Below, piece by piece: positions 35,650-48,300 of a stretch of 64,000 nt of DNA. Position 1 is the first letter of the stretch. The number at the start of each line of letters is the position of its first letter. The notes under the pieces are model-generated. The model searched no databases. It saw nothing but the letters and a program-made list of their open reading frames with translations, and was not told the origin of the DNA. Origin of the DNA: Paragyromitra xinjiangensis (taxonomy: Eukaryota; Ascomycota; Pezizomycetes; Pezizales; Discinaceae); contig JBCAMK010000021.1 in assembly GCA_038503065.1 (NCBI GenBank), positions 1,364,001 to 1,428,000 on the forward strand. Reading direction: 5' to 3'. The translations under genes were made by a program, and so were the position numbers.

Positions 35650-38399
35650 AAATATTTGTTTTCATCCGATAGTATGCCTTTAGCGTTGGTGTCTTGATTA
35701 TTTTTCAAGTGCGGTTTTTTTGTTCGATTATTTGACTGTGCTTTTTGCACATAGGTTTTGGCTTGCCTATGGGGGTTGTTGGGTTTGCTTTGGGGCAGGG
35801 TTTTGCGGGTTTGATTGTGCTGTTAGATGGAAGGCGCATATTTTCGGTTTATTTTCCTTTACCTTTCCTTACTGGTGGGGTTTGATGGCTGTACAGGGGC
35901 AGGAACCGGCGAGGGGACCGTTGTAGGGAATAGGAGTGTTTGTTTTTTTGTGTTTGAGTATTTGCGGTTTTTTCATTTACTTTTCCTAGCTCGTGGGCAT
36001 CGTTTGGTGCGTTACTGGTGTTGAAAGTTGGTCCCTTTTCCTTCTTGCTTCATATCTTTTTCATGTTCGCGTTGTTTTAGTACTTGGTTTTTGGTTTTAT
36101 TTGTTTTGTTTGCTATTTTCCTTTTGTTCTTCTGTTTCTTGTTAGTATTGATGGGTCTATTGCGGGTTCGGTTTCATTTTATTTAGCGGCACAGGTGTTT
36201 TATCCTATTGAAGTTTTGTCTTTTTTTGGGCTAGCATTGGGATCGAACATACTTAGTGCGTTTGCACTTGTATGAGTATGGCGAACGTACACATAAGGAT
36301 ATAAAGTATAGTGTAAATATACGAATATGCTATTTGTAGACAGAGGTCTCGGGAAAATTGGAAAGGGAAGGAACAGGTTGTGTCTATGTATGTGGGCGCA
36401 TGACAGTGACATAGTGAATTGCCTGATGACAGCTCAAGTTCCCTTGACTGAGGGGTATTTGGGAGCAGAACGGCTGCTCGCCGTCATCTGTGGGGGTTAG
36501 GCACTGGCAGAAGTGAGATCGGGCGTGGGTTATTAGTTGGGGTTGATGTATGTATGCTTTTGGCAGTATGAGCAGCATGAGGAGATCTAGACGTGGACTT
36601 AGTTTTGGGTTGCAGGTGAGTCCTGCCGAAGCAGATTATCCGTAGTTGGTAACCTGTTATTTGTTCTTGATAATACGTGTAGAGTCCTAGGCCTGTTCTC
36701 AAGAACTTTTGCATGTACTCCTGCCGAGAAGTTGTTGATTGGTTACTTTTATTTCGTCATTTATGCGCCACTTGCATACATAGCCTACCCACGAGTTAGC
36801 GCGGCAAAGGACTAGAGTCTTCGATGGTGCTCCATAAGCGCTTATACAACTAAGATGAATAATGCACGCACTTTATTCATATTAATTGTCTGATAACATG
36901 TTAGTTATAGTAGTAGTAACAGCAACGTGATAAACACCGCCACATTGGCCTAGCGACGGATCAACCTCCGCTAGGGGTAGAGTAAATATCAAATTGTGCC
37001 ATGAGACCAGTAATATGCATGTATCTATCCACTCTTAGCTACGAACAATTCTCTCGCATCAAATTATTAGTCGCGTGTGCAACGCTTATCCAACATCCCT
37101 TATCCGCGGGTAAAAATATTTCCTAAAACTCGCATCTAACATCCCCTGACATTTTTGCATAGCCTCGTTTGTTACCGGCACCCGGTACCGTGGATCAGGA
37201 TATTGTTTCCCTGTCTTTGTGGACTGTTTCGCAGCCTAGAGTACAGGGCTGTGTTGTGGTAGTGGCCGGCTAATTCTGGTTGTGTTACAGGTTGTGGTAG
37301 GGGTATTGAACGTCGTTGTGCTGAGATGAGGGCCTTAGAGGTGGCGAAGACAGGTTGACTGGGGGTTTGGGGTTCTTGTTGGCCTGTTTATTTGATGGGT
37401 GCCTTGCTTTGAGATAGTCATGTATTTGTGGCCCGTGTGTTACTGGAATGTTTTGGAGATTAGAGCGGGGTTGGGCTTTTGAGGACTGTATAGGTGGATG
37501 TCTTATGGACAGAGTTTCTTTGGGCTTGCTTCTCCTTCTGTGGTGGTTTATGCGCTGTCCGTATGGGCTATTTTTGCAGTAGGAGGCTTTAAAAAATTTA
37601 CTTTTCCCAATCATATGGTTTTGATAACGGAGTAACACTTTCAATCAGGCGTGACTTTGTTGGAATTGATGCCGAGTGATGTTTTGTGAGTTATGGGGCT
37701 GGGGTTGATTGATGGTTGATTGATTGATATTTCATACACGCATCCAGCCCTTAGGCTATGGCAGCACTATGGGGCTGGAGTGGTATCTGGAGGATATTTA
37801 CTTGTGAGGTGTATGATTTAAGCTGGGAATGTTTCAAAGATTCCAGCTGGAGACCTTGAGACTTGATTCTGGGAAATGTTGCAACGAGCCACCACCAAAC
37901 AATATCGTGATGCAACCCCAAACAACAAAACCGACCATACTATAAAATCAAAGCAATGGTTTCTGCCCGGTGACTATTAACTATGCGTAGCTGTTAGTAC
38001 CTCGCTGCTACTGTGGTTGACTTGGTTGCTTTGGAGTTGTTTGACAGCGATTTTTGGTGGGTATGGTTCGCTGCAGCATTTCTCAGTATTTATTGAATGC
38101 CTAAGTACATCTCAGGCTCTAAACTACATGTAGCTCGTGAAGTATAAAGTTTCCGTGATTTATGATCTGTAGCCTTCAATTTGTAATATAAATTGGTTTT
38201 TAGGAAGTAAGAACTGAAATGTATATGCATGTAGTCTAAATTCATGTCTTTTAATGGTCGCTGTGGGTAGGGTATGATTGAACGGGAAAGGAGGGAAAGA
38301 GAAGATAGCTAATATAGTGGTAGTTGGGTATAGTAGGTTTCGTGAATTCTGATATATTGATGTCGCCCTGGCTGGGTGTTTCAGGGGAGTGATTTGACA
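35650..38399. other. Convergent gap with a T/G-rich stretch
   Basis: 3' regions of the transcription factor and of the helicase. From about 35650 to 36250 the plus strand is very T/G-rich, probably a long 3' untranslated region. TTGATTGA words cluster near 37700. The minus-strand frame 37285-37644 was judged unlikely to be a gene. Confidence 0.45.
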
Positions 38400-41300
38400 T
38401 CAATCCATATCAATATCTCGTGGAGTTTGAACGGCTATTTTTGTGTCTAGAGATTGTCTAGCAAGCTCTAGCTTCTTTTTCTGAAGATTTAACATGTCCT
38501 AATGGTAGCATTAGTATCGGCGAACCTACGAAGGGACTGGTATTGGTCCTACAATCTCAAACGAATGGTTCATTATGTATCGCGTAATAACAACATCCCG
38601 GGTTTGCCCTAGTCTGTGTACACGCTCTACTGCCTGTTGTTCAACCATTGGATTCCAGTGTGGTTCTAGAAGATGGACTCTTGAGGCACAGGTGAGATTG
38701 ATGCTACCGAGATCCAAGGCTTCATCAGCTCTTGTGGGCGAAGATAGGGATAGATATGCCAAATGCTTACCCTACTCCACCAGCCATGAGGGATACTAGA
38801 ATGACGATGGTGTGAGGATTTGTGGCGAATTGGCTAAGTGTTTGATTTCTTTGTGATCGTGACATCGAGCCATCTAGACGGCAAAAAAGGATTCCGTGGG
38901 TTCTAAGCGCAATTTGCACTAAATCCAGCATTTTTGTCCAACTTGAGAATACAACACTAAAGCGGGAAAGCACCGTGTAAGAATGTGGTGCGGTTGAAAT
39001 TTTTTTTATAGAAATAAGCCAAAATTTTGGATCAGGCACTCACTGTTTCGATATTGGATATATTGATGCCGCAATGTCTTCTGAGGTACGTTGACGGATG
39101 GATTCGATAAGCGCACTCACCTTTGTTGATGGCCCTTGATAGTTGGGGAAATTAGTCCATATGGAATTGCCTAACATGTTTTGGCTTGCGAAACATAGCT
39201 GACATCCCGAATCTAAGACATTCCCGACTTCCTTATCATCCGCTGTTTCGAGATTATACATGCAGCCTCGACAAAGAGCACGGTGGGCACATGGCATTTG
39301 GTCTTCAAACTCCATTCTCCAATCCTTCAACTGTACTTCACACTTAGAGCATACGAACTCAAGTTCACCCTGTGAAAGGAGATCTTTGCCGTGATTGCAG
39401 ATCAACCGTAAATTAAGGAGAACCCGGAATGTGGTTTCCTTGGTTGTGTGCGGCGCAAAATTCCAGCAGGAAATTTTCTTTTTGTGGTTGTCGTATAGGG
39501 TCTTTTCGTTGTAGCTGAACTCTAGATACTTGATTTCTTCTCTTCGCGCAGGTAGATTTCCACTAATGGTGTCTTTTGTTCTTCGGAGGCACACCGACTT
39601 CAGCATAGCGCGTAAGTTTTCCATCCCAGCATCGTCTCCTGCTTTGATTTTGGCAATAACTTCGCGGTCAAAGTTTGCTGTCGTGTTCAGGGGCTCACAG
39701 CCGAGGAATTTAAAGAGTGTGGCGATATCAGTGATATTATTTTGTAACGGCGTTCCAGTGACGCACCATTTACGTTCGGCAGAGAGAGCACATATTGCCT
39801 GACATTGTGATGTTTTTTGCGTGCGAATAACGTGTGCTATTGATATAAGTAGCCGTTTGTTTTTGTATTTGCCTGATCATACCTTCATCAAGTATCAACC
39901 TAAACCAATTGATTGAATACAACGGGCTAGTAGCAGACGAATTTTGGATAGCTTTCCATTCCTGTGTAGCTGTCTGGAAACTGGTGAAAACGATATCATA
40001 TTTGCTTAAGACCTGAGGGTCGGCTACTCTATCTTTGCCGTAGTATAGGCAATAGCTCAAGGTACTTGGTTGTATGTGGCTGCCGAAATAGATGTTAGAG
40101 ATTTGGGGAGCACGAGCCAGAAAAAACAGAACTCACGTTGCTATCTGATCCTCCCAGTTTCCCAAAGCTAAAATCGACATCAAATAAGCAATCTGTTCAT
40201 TATATTAAGGTACGTATGTCTTTAGAACTCTCATTTCGTGATGTGACTGACTTGAAACGGGGGCTATCAATAGAGTAGCACCCGAGCGTATTGCAGTATT
40301 TCTGCAATTCGGACGTTGCGGGTTAAGAAGTGCGGAACGAGCTTCGTCCAAAGACCCAACTATTAAAGACAGAATTGATAAAGTTTTCCCGAGCCCCATA
40401 TAGTCAGCAAGAATCCCCCCCCGAACGGAACTTGGGCGAAGTTAGTCAGTGTTACTTTTGTTTAATGGTGGGGTGCTTACGAATGGGTTTTATATGGTTG
40501 GAGATCGTCAGATCCAAATATTGATAGGCCCAGCTCTCTCTTCATGAGGAAGTATAACCCTTGCTTTTGGTGTCTGGAGAATAAGATTTAATAATCGTTT
40601 GTATATCTTTGGGGCTTTTTGGTGGGGTATTAGTTATACCTCAGTAGCGGAGTTTTTAGTCTCCAGTTGCCAGGATTTTCACTCAGAGTCTCTGATTCCC
40701 AGAGCCCGTCGAAAATTTTGGATAGCTCTGTGGTATTTGCCTGTTTTTCTGTTTCTGAACTTTCTTTGGTAACTTCAATGGGTGTAACACCCCCAGTGGG
40801 AGTGGACTCAGTGATTAGTGCCAAGGCCCCAGGTTTTGATAGAAAGTGAGGATTTTTGTACAAATGCCCAGGCTCCGGAAATTTAGGATGCTGGAGAAAA
40901 ACTTTGCTCTGGGCTAGAAAGCGCCCAATACGCGTGGTATGCTTTTGGTTTCCGTAGATATTTATGGCTATGTCTAATTTCAGAGTACTCGCTCGCGGTG
41001 TTTTTCGTCGCTCTGAGCTGCTAACTAAGGGTAAGAGTATCAACGCCTGCATTCGAGCTAAGGAGAAACTAAGTAGTGGTATGATCGCTAGTGATAATGG
41101 GTTTTCAAGAGTTCCGAGTATCGAGTTGTTAGTAGTGACTTGTATTTTGCTGTTTGAGACTGGATCAACCTTCAACCCTAGAGGAGCGAATTGGGGCGGG
41201 TCGGCGATTCCAGCATAGGATTGCTGTAGCAGACATAGGCTTTGGCATGTTGAGACCATTTTTCCGGGGATCTACTTAAATTTTAGTAAGGGTGCATTTG

Positions 41301-41951
41301 AGGAATCTTGACGGTTGCATCTATCCTAGGGACAAATTCGAATATTCATGTTATTCAAGGATATCTTATTTTCGCCAAGAGACAAGGCTTAGGATTGTTA
41401 TTGTGGATGAGGTGTCGGGGTATTTTGTGATATCTAGATAACCATATCCACAATTGCAAAGCTAGCTTTGGCATCTCTCTAGCTTGGAAATTCTCTTGGG
41501 TTATGCCAAAGGTGGCAGAGAGTATTGAACTAGTTCTACATACCATGCCGAAGCACGCTTCTTGATCCACCTCCTGTAGAGCTCTGGTGTTGAAAACAGT
41601 GCTCAAATCCGTCATCAGACTGTTTAGGATGGATTTTCCATCTGTATTGTCTTTTGGTTTTGGGATGTCCAGTACCGGGATTGGTTGTGGAGAAGGAGGG
41701 GATAGAGGTGATGGTGGAGGGAACTGTGCTGGGTATGGGGTTGACGAGGCTGAGGTTTCCCCCGGGTCTGAGAATGGGGAATGACATATTGAACTGTTCG
41801 GGCTAGGACATGGACTATATTTTCCGTCAAAGCTTACTCGCTGTCGCTTTGTGGAGTATATATCGCATCCGTCAGAATAGCCGTCTGGCAGAATGATACC
41901 AGGGGGTTCTCCCAGTGGTGAGAGGGTATTGTCAAGTGTTGGTGGAGCCAT
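38400..41951 (-). CDS. SNF2-family helicase with RING insertion, Rad5/HLTF-like
   Basis: ATP-dependent DNA translocase of the Rad5/Rad16 group, with a RING finger that in relatives gives ubiquitin-ligase activity. Ten-exon model: 41951-41544, 41271-40640, 40573-40481, 40430-40252, 40167-40137, 40079-39883, 39836-39044, 38956-38771, 38703-38553 and 38498-38400, about 922 residues. Motifs: LLRHQKQGLYFLMKRE; Walker A MGLGKT (about 389-394); DEAH split by the intron after its Glu (about 512-515); WCVTGTPLQNN; RING-like Cys/His set (CSKC, CAHRALCRGC, CQLC; about 673-726); VVFSSWTKML; MAGGVGINLT; VERVHRLGQTR. The residue before MGLGKT is Tyr (ADYMGLGKT), where Asp or Glu is usual. The intron between exons 1 and 2 is long (272 bases) and may hide a small exon; that junction is the least certain. 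Exon 10 restores the usual LQKKKLELA tail. Confidence 0.88.
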
Positions 41952-42391
41952 TCCTTGAGCGCTGGCAGCACGGCCTAAATTTGTGCTAAGTTTTATGAAG
42001 ACTGTAGTATCTATCGGGCTTATACTTTAAATAGGTTAATTGAATTTTCGAAAGCTGGTGCTAGTTGGAGAGAGGATTTTGAGGTCGCCCTGGAGGGTGT
42101 CTATCCGCCAAGCCATCCCAGGTGCAGAGCCGCCGTGTGCTGTAGGCTGCGCCACTTTCCAGGCTGCCACGGTACTTTTGAGGCCTATCATTGACCAACC
42201 CTGATATCAGTGTGACGCATTTGCATGTATATAAGCCACAGCGTTCTGTTTTGCTTTCTTGGATCGATCTCTTGCGAAGGTGGCAGCCTTGTCCACACTT
42301 TTTCTTAACACAAGGACTATAGCGCTTGCTTCACACTCTACTTCACACTTCTCTTAGAGGCTTCTACTTAGTAGTTTCTGTCGACGTCGCC
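41952..42391. promoter_or_regulatory. Bidirectional promoter region of helicase and NACHT gene
   Basis: The two start codons are 440 bases apart and face away from each other, so the region must serve both genes. TATATAAG at 42228-42235 sits 157 bases before the NACHT start and is a good TATA box for the plus strand. A perfect 10-base palindrome CTGATATCAG lies just upstream at 42201-42210. No matching TATA box was seen for the helicase. Confidence 0.5.
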
Positions 42392-45300
42392 ATGAATAAT
42401 TCTCGGAAGACTGTCCCCCCCCCTGCATTCGATAGGGCCTTGAATCGGTTCCGGGGTAGTCTTAGTGATGAGGAGAAAAAGATCTTTCATCATCTCACCT
42501 CAGAGAAGGAAGTCTGGAGCTTGGTCGAGGAACTACAGAATGAACAGGGTTCCCGTGATGCTCTGCGTAACATGAATCGCATTGAGCCTTTCATCAATGG
42601 AATGGCTCAATATGCTAGTGTGATAGAGGTTTTTTTGCAGGCCAAGCCTGAGATTATGGCTTTAGTTTGGGTTAGTGTAAATCCTTTCTAGATCTTCCCG
42701 GTTTCTCCTATAGTTATGTTGACAAAATACTAGGGGCCCCTGAAATTGTTGCTCCAGGTACTAGATTTTTATCTTGTCAGGGCCGAAAGACAAACTAGCT
42801 TACGGGTGACTTTGATTTAGCTTGCCAATAATTTTACTGAAAGTTTCGATCGGGTTCTGGACGCAATCGAAAGAATAGGGGAAAATCTCCCGAGGTTCCG
42901 GCGATTTAGCGCAATCTTTTCGTATAGCGATCAAATCCAACACGTTATTAGTCTTATATATGAGGACATCATGGACTTTTATCGGCGTGCTCTGAAATTC
43001 TTTCGCCGGCGAGGTGAGATAAAATAGCTGGTACCCTAGGTTCCACAAGTTTTAGGAGTTAATTCCAAAGATAGCTTGGAAGATTGTATTTAGCTTGACA
43101 TGGGATTCGTTTGAGAATCGGTTTGGTTTGATCCTCAACAATCTTCAGAGACACCAAAGTTTGGTGGATAACGAAGCTCGTGCCGAGGAAATTGAACAAG
43201 CACATACAGCCCGGCAGGAAGCATTGAAACAGTTCAAAGTTTTCCAAGAACGGAATAGGAATGAGAGAATGATGGCGATATTTGATTGGTTAAACCCAAC
43301 AAACATTGAAGCAGACAAGGACAAAGTTATAACAAAAAAAAGTCCTGGCACCGGGAATTGGCTTCATGAAGCCAAAGAAATAAAGGAATGGATTCAGGGA
43401 AAGAGGAAATTCATTTGGCTAACCGGAATACCTGGATCTGGTAAGAGGCTAGATACCATTCTTAGCTATAGCAAGACATTTATCTGACGAGTTTCTGGAA
43501 TTTCGCTAGGAAAAACTATTCTTTCCTTCTCGATCCTAGAACACCTCGAGATGGAGAAAAAATCTACAGATTCGTCTCGGCCAATTTTGTATTTCTTCTG
43601 TGGCTACAGCCAAGCTCACAGAAATACAAGCTTGGCCATTCTTCGGACTTTCATATACCAGATAGTGAACCAAGACAACGATTTGCTGCCATATGTTTAC
43701 CGGGAGTGGATGAATGACCATCATTCCCATTCCTCGGTATCGAAGCTCAAGAATCTATTCTGCAATCTTCTTGAAGCCTCAGTTACTGCTTCGGAACACG
43801 CCTATATTATTGTTGATGGACTTGACGAACTTCCAGACAACGAAAGACGCGAATTCCTACTCGTCTTGAAAGCCCTTAGGAGTAAAGCACCATTTAACTC
43901 GATTACTAGGATTTTCGTGGCTAGCCGAAACTTGTCAGATATTCGCACAGGGCTCAGCACGCCTAAAGCCACAGAAATCTCGATTGAGGGAAACAATACT
44001 GATGATATACACAGATATATCGAGTGCGAGACGCAGCGTGTGGGAGAACAGTTTGGTCTAGAAACTGAGATGAGAGAGTTTATTGCTGATAGTCTTCGTA
44101 CGCGAGCAGACGGTACTACTAGTAGAAGCTTGAGGGGTATATTTCGTATGAAATTTTCTAATGTTGATAGGAATGTTCCTCTGGGTTCACCTTATAATCG
44201 AGAGCCTCCTTACGCAGACAACAATTAAGGGGATCCGAGAAACGCTCGGAGACCTTCCGAAAGGATTGGACCAGGCGTAAGCTATCCCCGATCAATACTG
44301 GAATAAGAAATCACTAAACCAGGGTGTAGCTATGAGAGAATTCTGCTCAGAATCAAATATTTGCCCCCGCATGCGCAAGAGCAAGCAAATAAGATCCTTG
44401 ACTGGCTGACTTGCGGGTTTCGCCCTCTGAAAGTTAGTGAATTGGAAGATGCCTTTGCGATTAGCCCTGGTGACCCTACCGTAGACGGAGATAATAGGCC
44501 GTTCAGAGATAGTTTTAGGTTTCTTTGTGGGCCGATCATCGAGCTTACAGACCAGGATACTGTAGTTTTTGTTCATTTCTCTGCTAAAGAGTCAGTCAAA
44601 TTCTAGCCTAGCTAGTATTTAGGGTCAATTGGTGATACTCGTACTAAAATCTATTAGGTACCTCTTAAGCCGATACAGCGGGCCTTTCATTAATCGTTGG
44701 GCTGCGCATCTTAATATATCTTTAATCTGCATAACTTATCAATGTTTCCGGTGTTTCGAACCAGCACTTTCCAGCGATATGGTTGCTAAATCTGTGCTGA
44801 ACGGGGATCTAAGGCTCTTTACTTATGTCCAATCGAGTTGGCTGGAACACGTCAGAGAATTTTGCAAGCTTTGTCCTCATGATCGAGAGCAAATCGAACG
44901 GTTATCACTCGCTCTTAGGGACCTTTTTAGAAAGCGAAATGCTTCACTAACTCCCAATTTTCTCTCTCCGGGATCAAGCGGTCTAAACTCGCATCAGACC
45001 TTTTCATTGGAAACCTTGTCTAAAACCCAGGATTTCAACTGTTTAGAGCCTAATCTAAAGGCTGAATTTATGAGAATTCTGGAGTATCGCAAAAATTTGG
45101 AGCGGAAGCTATCAACTTTAGGTGCTGGCGATGGTATGTGTTTTGGGTGTGTTACCTCACACTCATCTTCCAATTTTTGTTGGTTGAGGTTATTGGTAGA
45201 TTTTTGGGAGTTCATAAATTATAAAGCCTGCAGCTGACATACGTATCAGAACTCATGAACTGGTCCAACAAAAACAATCCGTTAACTGTGGATCAAGGTG

Positions 45301-48300
45301 GCCGAGTGCTGCAGCAAGTTATGGAGGACTTACTGCATGGGAATTCGCAACTGCCTACCCCCATAAATCTAGAAAAGTTGCGGAAGCTTTATGGGACGAA
45401 TCTTTATAAATGTCGGTACCAGTTTTGTCAGATGTCTTCTGGTGAAGGCTTTGCCACTTTGGATCAACGGCAAAGTCATGAAGAGAAACATGTTAGGCTT
45501 AACAAATGTCAGGAACAAGGTTGTATTTATCGCGACCGAGGCTTCAAATCCAAGAGCCACCTTCGAAAGCATATGAAAGACTATCATACAGTCATGGCAA
45601 CTAGTATGCAGTCGGCTGAGGCCGTTGAGGTAAGAAATCTTTTCTACATAGCTCTTTTCATAACTACAAACGCCCCTATTCTTGATATTAGCGTGTGATT
45701 ATAGGTACATTACTGACTTGGTTGCCTTTAGGCTTTACGGAAGGCTGTAATTGATGGTGAAGAGGAAGATGGAAGGCAATCAATTTTCTCTTTGCTTGAT
45801 TCAAAAAGTGTTGGGGAAGGCTCTGGCACGGCTCTAAATAATGAGAATGTAGGCCACGTCAGAGCATTGTGACATCTGAAACTTTTGGTCAATCAACTAA
45901 CATTATATCCTTTCACAAAAATGCTCAGCTAGTAGCTAGTGATATGAGTCTTGAGTCGTTCGAGTTGACGAATCAATTGTCAGGGAAAACAGAGTTTCTG
46001 GATCGAATTTTGGTTTCTAGGGCACCTCCACCCTTACCGGACCCTGATCAATCGGCACCGCTTATGATGGTCGAAATTCAGGAAATTATTGACTCATGTG
46101 TCGATCGTTTTCTTGATCCTGGGCTGGTAACTGACCTAGAGGGCATAGAGAACTCACAAATAGAAATAGTGCTCCTCCAGTTGTCCAGTCAACTAAAGTC
46201 GTGGAAAAAACTAGTTCAATCATTCTATATTGTTAGCCAGAACAGACTTGCTACAGAGCAGCTGATTTTCAATGTTGGTGTCCCCCCCCTCACTTCTGTG
46301 GGTCAATAATCCCTGAGGATATGCGAAACTAATACTGCAAAAGGTTCTTCATTGTAGAGAACAATATTCAGATAATTTCGAGACGCCCAAGGGAAGGTAC
46401 ACTGCGACGGTATCGGCGCTCAAAAAAACGAGGGAACGTCTAGGACGGTGTTACCTCTATATCCGGGATGCTGCTAAGAGTGATGGTGATAAGGTATCAT
46501 CCAGTTTAAATATACGCTATTCTCACATATTAGTGGACATAACATCTAAACTTCCTTTTTTGCCGGGATCTGGTTCTGATGGGGTTTGTGATTCTAGGAA
46601 GGGTACCAGATATTGCTCCGTAACGAGGAGCTTTCACATCAAGAGTTAGCGGAGCAAGAGAAGCGTCGAACGGCGATGGCAAAGTGTGAGCAACTACGTG
46701 TAGCTGAGCGGAATCGGCTGCAGAATTTTCCAGACCCGGCTAGCCTCGATAAAGTGGATCAAGATTGGGTCCAGATTGTGACTGATGAGTTAAAGGGGAG
46801 CCAGATATCCCAGGGCTGGCAGAAGGAACTGACTATTGCGTACCGAGTCAAATCTGTTTTTGAGATGTAATTATCCACTCTTCGTTCCTATTCTCCACAC
46901 AGCCCTTTTGTGAAGACCCCGAGTTTTCCTACCTCCTTGACGTGTTATATTCTTGTCTAGCTCCTCAGCCTACTGTCTTCACTTGCCTTAGGTTTATAGC
47001 TAAGCAACGAGTCAGAGCTTCCTCGTTGAAATTGACACGAACTGATGTTGATCAGACCGTCGCCATTCAAATAGCCACAACCTTTGAGAGAAATACGTAT
47101 GAAAAATCGAGGGATAAAGTATAATTTTATTCGTTTTCTCCCTACCTGTAGCCAACATCTCGTACAAAAGACTCATATATATCCTTACTTTCCAGTACCT
47201 GTTCTAACTAGATTCCCAATCGATAGGGAGAGTACAGAGTAACCTGTAGAGCTAAGCTTCTACAGATTCACGAGTCAAGAAAGAGACAGTTAGCCGCAGA
47301 AGAAATTAGAATGCGGAGCGGTCGGCCGCTGGTATCGCCGCAGCCGGTGATAGAACCTCCTCCTATCCTAGGACAGGACCAAGATATGTCGGTATCTCCC
47401 GATGAAATGACCGTCCGAAATCTGCAGCACCCACCCGAGCCTAGTCTACAGCCCTTCAAGCAAGACGCAACTCAAGACACCCTGCAGGGAGATCCTACAT
47501 CGAATCTTCAATATCTGAAAGAAAATGGAATACACCCGAGTCGATTAACTCCCTTAGAGCTTGCGGCCTTTCATCGCCAGGATCTATCAGGTCAGCGGGA
47601 ATCTATGCAACGTTACCTCTCAGCACAGAACCTGTTGCAAAGAAACGGAATCGATCCGGGTCAATTAACCGCCGAGCAATTCACAAGCTTTCAGATCAAA
47701 GGACAGTCAAGTCAGTATCAATATATCCAAGACTATATAAATTCCCGGCGTCAGGCTACGAGTATGGGTAGTCAGATGCCCCTGGACGATATTGCAGTAG
47801 TTTCCAACGCACATCGATTGCTGTGGGCGAACGGAATCGAGCCAAACCGATTAACTCCCCAGCAATTTAGTGCTTTTCGAAACCAGAATCCGGCTACACA
47901 ACAAAAGTCAATTAATCTATATTTAGCTGCATATGCGAGCAGAAAAGTGGATGATTCACAAGATGTTGGCGGTGGTATAGGCAGAACACCATTAAGTGGT
48001 AGCGAGGGTATACGTATACGTAAGTACACCCAGTATTTAGCACAAAGAGCTCGCACTAAATTTGGCCACAGCTTCCCAAATACGTGAATTGCTGTGGGCG
48101 GGTGGAGTTGATTCGGACCGGTTGACTCCCATGCAGCTTGAATTCTTTCAAAAACAGCCTCCGCGAAGCCAACAGGTGTTAATCCAACACTACATCGAAG
48201 CTGTTTATGGGAGCAAAACAGCCTTCACTTTGCAAAGTCCTGGTGGAGAAGCGTCTAGTGACGTGTACAGCAACCAGCAAAACCAGTCCGCGCGTAATTC

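Noticed and set aside
37285..37644. 119-residue minus-strand frame, Lys/Pro/Ser/His-rich
   Set aside because: Composition mirrors the T/G-rich strand bias of the surrounding untranslated region. No domain or splice partner was found.
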